A DNA stretch of 54,777 bases from contig JAFTKO010000015.1 in the NCBI GenBank assembly GCA_017453205.1, forward strand, positions 1-54,777. The letters run 5' to 3'. This DNA comes from Clostridia bacterium (GTDB taxonomy: Bacteria > Bacillota > Clostridia > Oscillospirales > CAG-272). The position numbers were made by a program, and so were the translations under genes. This document shows positions 24,158-31,580 of this stretch, piece after piece. Each line of letters opens with the position of its first letter. Position 1 is the stretch's first letter. Below the pieces are notes generated by a model. That model saw only the letters and a list, made by a program, of their open reading frames with translations. It was not told the DNA's origin and searched no databases.

Positions 24158-24973
24158 TCATCCCAACAATGCGCGGTCATTGACAAACTCGCTGCCGCTG
24201 GTTTGGGAGAATTTTTCGAGAAGAATCTCGACGGTAAGCTTTTTCTTTTCCTCGCCCGCAATATCAAGGATGATATGACCGTCGTGCATCATGATGAGGC
24301 GGTTGCCGTGAGCAATGGCATCGCGCATATTATGTGTGACCATGAGGGCGGTGAGGTGGTTCTCCTCAATCAATTGATCGGTAAGAGAAAGCACCTTTGC
24401 CGCGGTTTTGGGATCGAGTGCGGCAGTATGTTCGTCCAACAACAGGAGCTTGGGACGCTGTAGGGTCGCCATCAAGAGCGTCAGCGCCTGTCTCTGACCG
24501 CCCGAAAGCAAGCCCACCTTGGTGCTCATGCGGTCCTCGAGCCCGAGGTCCAGCATTTTGAGCTGTTCGCGGTAAGAGGCGCGCTCTCCCGAGGTAAGTC
24601 CCCATTTGAGTGTGCGGAGCTTTCCACGGCGTGCGGCAAGCGCCAAATTTTCGTCGATCTGCATATTGGAGGCGGTCCCCATGTTGGGATCTTGAAAAAC
24701 ACGTCCGAGATATTTGGCACGCTTGTGCTCCGAGGTCGCGGTCACATCCACACCATCGACCGAGATCGTACCGCCGTCGACCTTCCACACGCCCGCAATG
24801 GCGTTGAGCATGGTGGATTTTCCCGCGCCGTTACCGCCGATGATGGTGACAAAATCGCCGGGGGCGAGGTCGAGATCGATGCCCTTGAGCACGTCCTTTT
24901 GATTGACGGTGCCGCGGTGAAAGGATTTTTGAATGCCTTTGAGGGAAAGCATGGGAGTAAGCGGTTCAGACAT
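24158..24973 (-). CDS. ABC transporter ATPase, TrpZ-like
   Basis: A 271-residue ATP-binding subunit with Walker A GGNGAGKST (near 49), Q-loop FQDPNMGT, signature LLSGGQRQALTLL, Walker B LLLLDEHTAAL (H rather than P after E, common in this branch) and the switch His in MVTHNM. GGAGGG precedes the ATG at 24973, which overlaps the permease gene by 8 bases. It belongs to the transporter class found with TrpX-type binding lipoproteins and Trp T-boxes; tryptophan or a related aromatic is the likely cargo. Confidence 0.9.
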   Translation of the reverse strand: MSEPLTPMLSLKGIQKSFHRGTVNQKDVLKGIDLDLAPGDFVTIIGGNGAGKSTMLNAIAGVWKVDGGTISVDGVDVTATSEHKRAKYLGRVFQDPNMGTASNMQIDENLALAARRGKLRTLKWGLTSGERASYREQLKMLDLGLEDRMSTKVGLLSGGQRQALTLLMATLQRPKLLLLDEHTAALDPKTAAKVLSLTDQLIEENHLTALMVTHNMRDAIAHGNRLIMMHDGHIILDIAGEEKKKLTVEILLEKFSQTSGSEFVNDRALLG

Positions 24974-25904
24974 TGCCTTTCCCTCCTTTTGCAGATTTTG
25001 CGCGGACTTTGCTTGCAAAAGAAGTTAGGCAAAGCGCCACAATCACAACAACAGCAGTCATCACCTTGAGGTCGGTAGAAGGCATTCCGGAAAAAATAAC
25101 AAGAGATACCACCAAACGATAGATCACCGATCCCACAACAATACCGATCAGCATAATGGCAAAACGCTTGGTGCGTGCAAAAATAGCCTCACCGATGATA
25201 ATCGAAGCTAAACCAATCACGATGGAACCGACGCCCATATTAACATCGGAATATCCTTGATATTGGCTCAACAACGCACCGGAAACAGCAATCAAGCCGT
25301 TGGAAAGCGCCAAACCGATGATTTTGGTCAAATCGGTATCGATCCCCTGTGCGCGGCACATTTTTTCGTTGTTACCTGTGGCACGAATCGAGGAACCGAG
25401 CTCCGTACCAAAGAACCAGTAAAGTATCGCGATAATTCCCACACAAAAAATCACACCGATCAAAAGCGCCGCGTTCGTCTTACCCATATTCAAAAGTTCA
25501 CCCAGTTTGGAACTGCTGAAATCGGTATACAAATTGTCAATACGCAAAAGTGAAAGATTTGCTGTTCCCTGCTTCTCCGTAGCAATACTCATGATATGAA
25601 TATTGATAGAATAAAGCGAGATCATTGTCAAAATACCGGCAAGGATCGGCGGAATTTTCATCTTGGTATGTAAAACGCCTGTGATCCCCCCCGCAATGCA
25701 ACCCGCGAGGAAAGCGATCAATACGGCAAGCCAAGGATTGACTTCTTTCCAAAGCAAAAGCGCTGTAACCGAGGCGCCCAAAGTAATACAGCCCTCACAG
25801 GTCAGATCGGCAATATCCAACACACGGTAAGAAACATAAACTCCCAGTGCAAGGATCGCCCAAATCAGCCCTTGTGTCGTGCCCGACAGCAAAATATCTA
25901 CCAT
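24966..25904 (-). CDS. ABC transporter permease, TrpY-like
   Basis: A 312-residue membrane protein of the branched-chain/ribose permease superfamily with about eight to nine helices. Recognisable parts are the LADLTCEG-like IADLTCEGCITLGA (near 32), the cytoplasmic loop TELGSSIRATGNNEKMCRAQGI (quoted in part as RATGNNEKMCRAQGI, near 175) and the late GVGSIVIGLASIIIGEA. GGAGATG precedes the ATG at 25904; the in-frame upstream extension lies in the spacer after the binding-protein gene. It works with the overlapping ATPase gene and the binding lipoprotein 101 bases upstream. Confidence 0.9.
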   Translation of the reverse strand: MVDILLSGTTQGLIWAILALGVYVSYRVLDIADLTCEGCITLGASVTALLLWKEVNPWLAVLIAFLAGCIAGGITGVLHTKMKIPPILAGILTMISLYSINIHIMSIATEKQGTANLSLLRIDNLYTDFSSSKLGELLNMGKTNAALLIGVIFCVGIIAILYWFFGTELGSSIRATGNNEKMCRAQGIDTDLTKIIGLALSNGLIAVSGALLSQYQGYSDVNMGVGSIVIGLASIIIGEAIFARTKRFAIMLIGIVVGSVIYRLVVSLVIFSGMPSTDLKVMTAVVVIVALCLTSFASKVRAKSAKGGKGNV

Positions 25905-26005
25905 TGTTTGATCATCTCCTTTCAAAACGTACACTGTGAGGCTTGCCAAACAAGTTTGCAAGCCTCACACAGTTAACTTAATTTTGGTATGGCTGATATT
26001 GTAAA

Positions 26006-27049
26006 TTATTCGCCGATGTTGAGCGAATGCACATTTGCAACACCGTTTGCAAGCGTGTTGTCGGTGGGGATGTAAACAGCATCAACTCCCTCTGCTTTCA
26101 AGGCGATGAAAGCCGACTGGATATCATTGATGTCACCAATGCCCTTGTCAACATAGGAGTAACCCTTTGCATTGCACTCGGCAATACCGAGGTTGATCTG
26201 ATAAACAGAGTTGGACTCGGCAGAGGTATAGAGGAAACCGATCTTGATATCATCCTTACCAAGCAACTCGCCGATCAGATCGACCTGCAAAGCAACAGGG
26301 TTGATATCAGACACACCGCTGACATTTGCACCGGGCGCCTCAAGAGAAGCCACCAGCTTTGCCTCAACGGGGTTGGTAACAGCATTAAAGAGCACGGGAA
26401 TATCCGTCTCTGCGGTTGCCTCTGCGGCAGCCTGTGCTGAGGAGGTCGCAATCGCATAGATCAAATCGACATTCTGTGCAACAAAACCGGTTGCGATGGT
26501 CACATTGTTTGCCTGCTCGTTGCTGGCATTCTCATCCAAAACCCGAAAGGTCTTGTTGGCAGCTTTCATACGAACAGAAAGCTGATCCTGGAAGCCCTCA
26601 TTGGTCTGGTCGAGCGCAACGTGCTGAACCAACTGAAGGATACCGATGGTAAAATCGGCGCCGTCTGTCACAATTGCAGAGGTCTCACGGGTGACCTTTT
26701 GGGTACCGGTGGCGTTTGCACGGTCAAGGACCGACTGAGGAATGGTAAATCCGATCTCTGCGGCAACCTCTTCGTTGACATAAAGCGCAGGATTGGGATC
26801 GGACTGCACAGCCATGGTGGAAACATCTGCATTGTTGAGGAGGATGTCGGCAGCCATATCACCGGCTTTGACACCCAGTGCATAATAATCCACACCGTAG
26901 GTTGCAACACCGCAGACCTCGGTCATACCGGTCTCGCCGCAAACAATCGGCAAATTATATGCCTTTTGACCGCAGGAAGCGAACGTGAGTGTACCGATCG
27001 CACAAAGCAAAACGGCAAGTGTGAGGGTGAGAAGCTTTTTGAGTTTCAT
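26006..27049 (-). CDS. TrpX-like ABC substrate-binding lipoprotein with circularly permuted order
   Basis: A 347-residue lipoprotein (lipobox F-A-S-C, Cys26). It belongs to the ABC_sub_bind/TrpX family, whose usual order is a first strand (xxTIGILQLVQHxALD), ATxxAQAA, the PGxNVSGVSD loop, YIPTDNT, and last a segment with (I/L)PIxxGExGM...GVATYG...YYxLG...IP. Here that last segment comes first (residues 31-110: LPIVCGETGM, GVATYGVDYYALG, FTIPQSVL). A linker (111-131) follows, then the normal start DFTIGILQLVQHVALD, and the chain stops at residue 347 just after YIPTDNTLAN plus one helix. The sequence end (HSLNIGE) would join naturally to YNLPIVCG. AAAGGAG precedes the ATG and the frame is unbroken. 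Cargo is probably tryptophan or a similar compound. Confidence 0.85.
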   Translation of the reverse strand: MKLKKLLTLTLAVLLCAIGTLTFASCGQKAYNLPIVCGETGMTEVCGVATYGVDYYALGVKAGDMAADILLNNADVSTMAVQSDPNPALYVNEEVAAEIGFTIPQSVLDRANATGTQKVTRETSAIVTDGADFTIGILQLVQHVALDQTNEGFQDQLSVRMKAANKTFRVLDENASNEQANNVTIATGFVAQNVDLIYAIATSSAQAAAEATAETDIPVLFNAVTNPVEAKLVASLEAPGANVSGVSDINPVALQVDLIGELLGKDDIKIGFLYTSAESNSVYQINLGIAECNAKGYSYVDKGIGDINDIQSAFIALKAEGVDAVYIPTDNTLANGVANVHSLNIGE

Positions 27050-27111
27050 TTTCGGAATCTCCTTTGATGTTTTTTTTGCATATTTTTCAAGGTGTGTGAA
27101 AAATATGTTTT

Positions 27112-27140
27112 ATTTTAACATATTTTTGCCCAAATGTCAA
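27112..27140 (-). promoter_or_regulatory. Promoter of the TrpX-like transporter operon
   Basis: Minus strand: TTGACA (27135-27140), 17-base spacer, TAAAAT (27112-27117). No T-box is seen in the short leader, so the transporter is not under the same control as trpB. Confidence 0.7.
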
Positions 27141-27212
27141 TAGAATTTTGAATAATGTTGAAATTAAAATGAATATGTAAACAAACTTTTTACAAAGTTT
27201 AAACCGCAGACC

Positions 27213-27241
27213 TTGACAAAAGCCCAAAACTCTGCTATAAT
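27213..27241 (+). promoter_or_regulatory. Promoter of the small lipoprotein gene
   Basis: TTGACA (27213-27218), 17-base spacer, TATAAT (27236-27241). It is back to back with the transporter promoter, about 70 bases apart. Confidence 0.88.
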
Positions 27242-27297
27242 GATAACGATGCTGAACCGACTTAGGAAGGCAAATACAAAAGAAAGGAGTTATCATC

Positions 27298-27702
27298 ATG
27301 AAAAAAGCTCTCAGAATTTTGGCTCTTTCGATCGTTCTTGTCACCTTGGTTGCCGCTTTCGCTTCCTGCGGCGGTCCTGCAAAGGATCCCGATGACGCGC
27401 TTGCAGCTCTGAAGGAGAATGACTACGCTGCTGCCGAGGACAAAGTTCTCATTCCGCTTGCGCTTAAGGCACTCGGAGTTGACGACATTGACAGTGTTGT
27501 CAGCGGAACCAAGACCGCAGACGGCAAGGTCGAGCACATCACCATTGTCTACTTTGAAGACAAGGATGCCGCAAACGAAGCTTGGGAAACCGTTGAGAAG
27601 TATGCAGAGGACAACAAAGAAGACGACTCTGACTGGGTTGTGAAAAAGTCCGGTGCTATGATCTACTACGGTACCTCCGCAGGCGTTAAGGCCGCAAAAT
27701 AA
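27298..27702 (+). CDS. Small secreted lipoprotein of unknown function
   Basis: A 134-residue protein with a lipoprotein signal (lipobox F-A-S-C, Cys24), then an acidic mature domain of about 105 residues rich in Ala, Asp and Lys. Segments such as DPDDALAALKEN, YFEDKDAANEAWETVEKYAE and IYYGTSAGVKAA suggest a small alpha/beta fold (a DUF-like ferredoxin-fold shape is possible). It has a perfect consensus promoter, AAAGGAG and its own terminator, so high expression is likely. It is divergent from the TrpX operon. No family recognised. Confidence 0.75.
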   Translation: MKKALRILALSIVLVTLVAAFASCGGPAKDPDDALAALKENDYAAAEDKVLIPLALKALGVDDIDSVVSGTKTADGKVEHITIVYFEDKDAANEAWETVEKYAEDNKEDDSDWVVKKSGAMIYYGTSAGVKAAK

Positions 27703-27715
27703 TTTTTTAAAAAGC

Positions 27716-27751
27716 AAAACCGTCGAGATTGCTCGGCGGTTTTTGTTTTTT
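27716..27751 (+). terminator. Intrinsic terminator of the small lipoprotein gene
   Basis: The stem AACCGTCGAG / CTCGGCGGTT is followed by a T-rich tract, starting 14 bases after the stop. Confidence 0.88.
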
Positions 27752-27880
27752 ATGTTGCATCGGCGGTTGCGGGTATCATTGCAACGGAAGAAAAGCCACC
27801 TCAATTATTCAATATTCATTCAAAATCCGCTTTTGTTTAATGAATGATGAATGATGAATAATGAATAGCGAATAATACAA

Positions 27881-27935
27881 ACAAAATCCGCATTCTTACG
27901 AAAGCGGATTTTGTTTGGCGCACCATGGCGGACTC
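27881..27935 (-). pseudogene. Remnant of a tRNA 3' end with its own terminator
   Basis: Positions 27915-27935 are identical over 21 bases to the 3' end of the intact tRNA-Arg (28076-28096), including the CCA end, acceptor strand and part of the T arm. The rest of the tRNA is missing. Directly downstream (minus strand) is an 11-bp terminator stem ACAAAATCCGC / GCGGATTTTGT (27881-27914), placed like the terminator after the intact tRNA. Confidence 0.65.
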
Positions 27936-28042
27936 AGAACCAAACTTCGGCTTCGCCTCGTATTCAATCGCTTTTTGTTTTCTTTGAATTTACTTTTGAC
28001 TGCGATTGAAAGACATGGGTTCTCTTATCGTCAAAATACGCC

Positions 28043-28068
28043 AAAAAAAGCCTGCCTTAACGGCAGAC
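28043..28068 (-). terminator. Terminator of tRNA-Arg
   Basis: Minus strand: GTCTGCC / GGCAGGC stem followed by TTTTTTT, 8 bases after the CCA end. Confidence 0.85.
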
Positions 28069-28076
28069 TTTTTTGT

Positions 28077-28153
28077 TGGCGCACCATGGCGGACTCGAAC
28101 CGTCGACACCAAGCGTCGGAGGCTTGTGCTCTATCCATCTGGGCTAATGGTGC
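28077..28153 (-). tRNA. tRNA-Arg (anticodon CCG), CCA end encoded
   Basis: Minus strand: acceptor stem GCACCAT / ATGGTGC, D arm GCCC...GAGC (non-perfect), anticodon arm CAAGC-CTCCGAC-GCTTG with loop positions 34-36 = CCG, T arm GACGG-TTCGAGT-CCGCC, discriminator G and encoded CCA. The total is 77 bases with CCA. It reads the Arg codon CGG. Confidence 0.93.
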
Positions 28154-28264
28154 ATATGGAATGCAAGTAAAGATTTGCTTGCATGAATTTTGAATGCGCG
28201 CCCCATACTATCGTTAGGAAAACGCAAATTCAAAAAATTGTCACGGCATTTGCGCAACATGAAT

Positions 28265-28293
28265 AGTATACCACATTTTTGCGTGGAATGCAA
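28265..28293 (-). promoter_or_regulatory. tRNA-Arg promoter
   Basis: Minus strand: TTGCAT (28288-28293), 17-base spacer, TATACT (28265-28270), about 110 bases before the tRNA. Confidence 0.7.
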
Positions 28294-28350
28294 GTGTTTT
28301 TTCGCAAAAGTTCGGAAACTTGAAAATCTTTTCTCGGGGAGGGGTGTTAC

Positions 28351-30534
28351 ATGAGGCTTTTGAAAGCGGTTCCGCTCGTGCTCACAGCGGCGCTGATGCT
28401 GTCAACAGTCGGCTGTCAAAAGCAAGCCACGGTGTCAAACATCGATACCGCCGACGCGGTCGAACACGCAGATTTTACGTCGGTCTACGAAAAGATCGGC
28501 GACCGTGTGACCGTGGACATGGTGGAGGAGGATGAAAACGGTCTTGCCTTTGTCACCTTGGACGGCAAGCGCTACGAGCTCGGTATGGATTTCCTCTCGA
28601 TGGCGATGGTCTACAACACATCGATCCCCGCAGACAGTGACAGGTACACGACCTCCGAAGCGGTTTTTCACGAGTGGTGGAAGCTGTACATTCAACGCTG
28701 GAATTATCTTGTCCCCGAGGTACCGCTCTACTCCAACCGCTACTACGACCTCTACAACGCAAAAATTCAAAATTTTGTCACCACGCCCTACCGCTCCCCC
28801 GCGGATGCCATTGTCGGCGCGTCGGTCAAGGCGGGCGAGAAAAACACGGTAATCCTTGGGAGCAGTACCGAGCTCTCGGGCGCCTTTCGTGACGCCGATT
28901 GGGGAAAATCCTCCCCCGGCTCCGCCGACCTTGACATCGAAAATCTGACCACCGGGCACAGCACTGTGATGACCGACAGCGAGGGCTCCTATATTTGGAA
29001 TCTCTCGGCACTCACCTCCGAGCCGAACGCTGTGCACAATGCCGATGGCTCCTTGACCTACACGATCTCGCTCCGCAAAGGGCTTAAATTCAGCGACGGC
29101 TCGGCAATCAAAGCCCAAAATTATATTACCACGCTTCTCTCCAACTCCACACCCGTCTCGGTGGCGGCGGGCGGCAACGGGCGCGCGGGCATGTATTTGG
29201 TCGGCTTTGATGCGTTTTCGGCTTACAAGGGCACGGGAGATACCGTTTATTTTGAGGGCGTCAAGCTGCTTGATGACTACACCTTTTCGGTCACGGTCGC
29301 GCCGACTTACGCCAACTACTATTACGCCATGTCTTACGCCTCCTTTTCCCCCACCCCCCTCGGGCTTTCTCTCGGCGACGGTGCAATCATTGTGAATGGG
29401 AACAGCTCCTGCGGACTGAACGCGGCGTACTACGCGACCGCGCAACAGGATGGGAGAACGGTCTACAAAACCGCCGCACGGATCACAGAAAATCTCAAAT
29501 GGAACTCCCCCTTCCCCTATTCGGGCCCGTATACGGTCAGCAATTACAACGCAAGCAGCCTTGTGGCAACCTTGACGCGCAACCCCTATTACACGGGAGA
29601 TGACGCGCGCGGAACCCCCTCCATTGACACCATCACCTATGTCAAAGCCGTGACCGAAACACAAATGGATCAGTTTACCACAGGTCAGATCGATGTGGTA
29701 GCAGGGATCACGGGAGCGACCGAAACACTTGCGGCGTTGGCGGTGGTGCGTTCCGATCCCAACAAATATGCCGAAACGCATTACGACCGCGCGGGGTACG
29801 GCAAGCTCGGCTTTCGTGCCGATTTCGGTCCGACCTCGTTTGTCGAAGTACGTCAAGCGATCATGTACACCATCAACCGCCCCGAGTTCGCACAGACCTT
29901 TACGGGCGGGTACGGCTCGGTGGTTCACGGTCCCTACTACACGGGCTATGGAGCTTACCGCGCGGTCAAGGATGAGATCAACCTCAACCGTTACGCTTAC
30001 AGCATTGACAGTGCGATCGAGGTACTCGAGGAGGGCGGATGGATTTACAACGCCGACGGGAGCGCCTATGATGCACAAAAAGGCGGCATTCGTTACAAAC
30101 GGCTCGAGGGCTATGCACGCAGTCTCGACAACCTGCTGTTTGCCACCACCGACGGCGCTTACCGCACGCAAAAAGCCGCAGACGGTCACTATTATATGCC
30201 GCTTGCCATCAACTACTACGGCACGCAACCCAACCCTGTGACCGACCAACTGCTGACCGCTTGGGCACGCAATCCCGTGGCAACCGAGGCGATTGGCATG
30301 TATATCGTATACACCTCCACCGATTTTAACACGGGGCTGTATGCCGAGCTGCACCGACTGACCGAATACGGCTACAACGGCACCCCAAAGCTCAACGCCA
30401 TCAACTTTGCCACGGGCTTTACCAGCGCGGCATATGACTACGCCCTGTCATGGACGATTGATCCCGCGCTCTACAGCAACTACTCGCAAAACTATCTGCG
30501 TGACGAGGCTGATTTTTGGGAAAACTATTCTTGA
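28351..30534 (+). CDS. Oligopeptide ABC transporter substrate-binding lipoprotein, apparently permuted
   Basis: A 727-residue SBP_bac_5-type lipoprotein (lipobox T-V-G-C, Cys22), about 180 longer than classic OppA. The canonical fold starts only near residue 165 (TVILGSSTELSG) and proceeds through the DGSLTYTISLRKGLKFSDG motif (232-250), SGPYTVSNY, a VRQAIMYTINRPEF helix and a long C-terminal domain, ending at DEADFWENYS. The tail that normally ends the family (…W…L..EVPLYSN.YYDLYNAKI..F) is instead at residues 105-142 (FHEWWKLYIQRWNYL, PEVPLYSNRYYDLYNAKIQNF quoted in part). GGGGAGGGG precedes the ATG. First gene of the opp operon. Confidence 0.88.
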   Translation: MRLLKAVPLVLTAALMLSTVGCQKQATVSNIDTADAVEHADFTSVYEKIGDRVTVDMVEEDENGLAFVTLDGKRYELGMDFLSMAMVYNTSIPADSDRYTTSEAVFHEWWKLYIQRWNYLVPEVPLYSNRYYDLYNAKIQNFVTTPYRSPADAIVGASVKAGEKNTVILGSSTELSGAFRDADWGKSSPGSADLDIENLTTGHSTVMTDSEGSYIWNLSALTSEPNAVHNADGSLTYTISLRKGLKFSDGSAIKAQNYITTLLSNSTPVSVAAGGNGRAGMYLVGFDAFSAYKGTGDTVYFEGVKLLDDYTFSVTVAPTYANYYYAMSYASFSPTPLGLSLGDGAIIVNGNSSCGLNAAYYATAQQDGRTVYKTAARITENLKWNSPFPYSGPYTVSNYNASSLVATLTRNPYYTGDDARGTPSIDTITYVKAVTETQMDQFTTGQIDVVAGITGATETLAALAVVRSDPNKYAETHYDRAGYGKLGFRADFGPTSFVEVRQAIMYTINRPEFAQTFTGGYGSVVHGPYYTGYGAYRAVKDEINLNRYAYSIDSAIEVLEEGGWIYNADGSAYDAQKGGIRYKRLEGYARSLDNLLFATTDGAYRTQKAADGHYYMPLAINYYGTQPNPVTDQLLTAWARNPVATEAIGMYIVYTSTDFNTGLYAELHRLTEYGYNGTPKLNAINFATGFTSAAYDYALSWTIDPALYSNYSQNYLRDEADFWENYS

Positions 30535-30549
30535 AACGGAGGCGGTCCG

Positions 30550-31569
30550 ATGACCAAATATATATTCAAACGGATCCTGTATATTGTGATCGTCTTTTTC
30601 ATTCTTTCATTTTTGATCTTTATGATCTACAATCTGCTCCCCGTGGACAAGGCGGCGGAAAAGGCGCGCGAGGAGGTAACCGCCGACCGTAACCTCGATT
30701 ACGACGCGCGTTACACCTACTGGCAGGAGCGCTACGGGCTGAACGGCTCCAAATTCGAGCGTTATCTGCGTTGGCTCGGTCTCTACCCGTATGCCGACGG
30801 GAGCTTCCACGGCTTGCTCCAAGGCAACCTCGGGACCTCGACCAAATATGCAAAGCCTGTGGCGGAGGTCTTGGCAGAGCCGATGAAAAACACGGTCTTG
30901 CTCAATCTTTGCGCCACACTTCTTGCCTTGGGTATCACGATCCCCCTCGGTATCTTTTGCGCGGTACGGCGCGGGAGCCGACGTGACACTGCGGTACAGG
31001 TGGGGACGATTGTCGGTTACAGCCTCCCCATGTTTATCATCGCCATTGTCTTCATCTGGCTGTTTGCCGTCAAGCTGGGGTGGTTCCCCGTTTCGGGCAT
31101 GAACACCGCAGGCAGTGCCTCGTGGAGCCCCATGCGGCAATTTTTTGACCGTTTGCGTCATCTTGCGCTGCCCTTGATCGTCATGACCTTTTGCTCGCTG
31201 GGCGGGATGACGCGCTACGTCCGCGCTTCGATGAGCGAGGCACTCTCGATGGATTGCATCCGTACCGCGCGCGCAAAAGGCTTGCATGAAAGACGGGTGA
31301 TCTATTCCCACGCATGGCGAAACGCACTGATCCCCATCGTGACACTGGTCATCGGTTGGTTCCTCGGCATCTTTGCAGGCTCGCTCATGGTCGAAAACAT
31401 CTTTGCGCTCAATGGCATCGGCAAGGTCTATTTCGACGCGCTCTCGGGCAGTGACAATGAGGTGGTGCTTGCGTTGCAGATGTTTTATATCCTCATTTCT
31501 CTTGCGGGCAATCTGCTCATCGACATCGCCTACGGGTTTGTCGATCCGCGTGTCCGTGTGGATCGTTAA
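30550..31569 (+). CDS. oppB: Oligopeptide ABC transporter permease, OppB-type
   Basis: A 339-residue permease of the binding-protein-dependent transport family with six helices. The first helix is at about 9-30, and a large extracytoplasmic loop (about 35-105) contains ARYTYWQERYGLNGS. The cytoplasmic EAA-type loop reads MDCIRTARAKGLHERRVIYSHA (quoted in part as IRTARAKGLHERRVIYSH, near 237-254), and the family close is NLLIDIAYGFVDPRVR. GGAGGCGG precedes the ATG, 15 bases after the binding-protein gene. This subunit looks normal, unlike its partners. Confidence 0.93.
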   Translation: MTKYIFKRILYIVIVFFILSFLIFMIYNLLPVDKAAEKAREEVTADRNLDYDARYTYWQERYGLNGSKFERYLRWLGLYPYADGSFHGLLQGNLGTSTKYAKPVAEVLAEPMKNTVLLNLCATLLALGITIPLGIFCAVRRGSRRDTAVQVGTIVGYSLPMFIIAIVFIWLFAVKLGWFPVSGMNTAGSASWSPMRQFFDRLRHLALPLIVMTFCSLGGMTRYVRASMSEALSMDCIRTARAKGLHERRVIYSHAWRNALIPIVTLVIGWFLGIFAGSLMVENIFALNGIGKVYFDALSGSDNEVVLALQMFYILISLAGNLLIDIAYGFVDPRVRVDR

Positions 31570-31580
31570 GGGAGGTTCGT

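Noticed and set aside
26006-27049. Reading the TrpX-like gene as a frameshifted or fused pair of genes.
   Set aside because: The frame is open throughout, with one signal peptide and one Shine-Dalgarno, and the two parts are complementary pieces of one fold rather than duplicates. An assembly error remains possible and is listed as a test.
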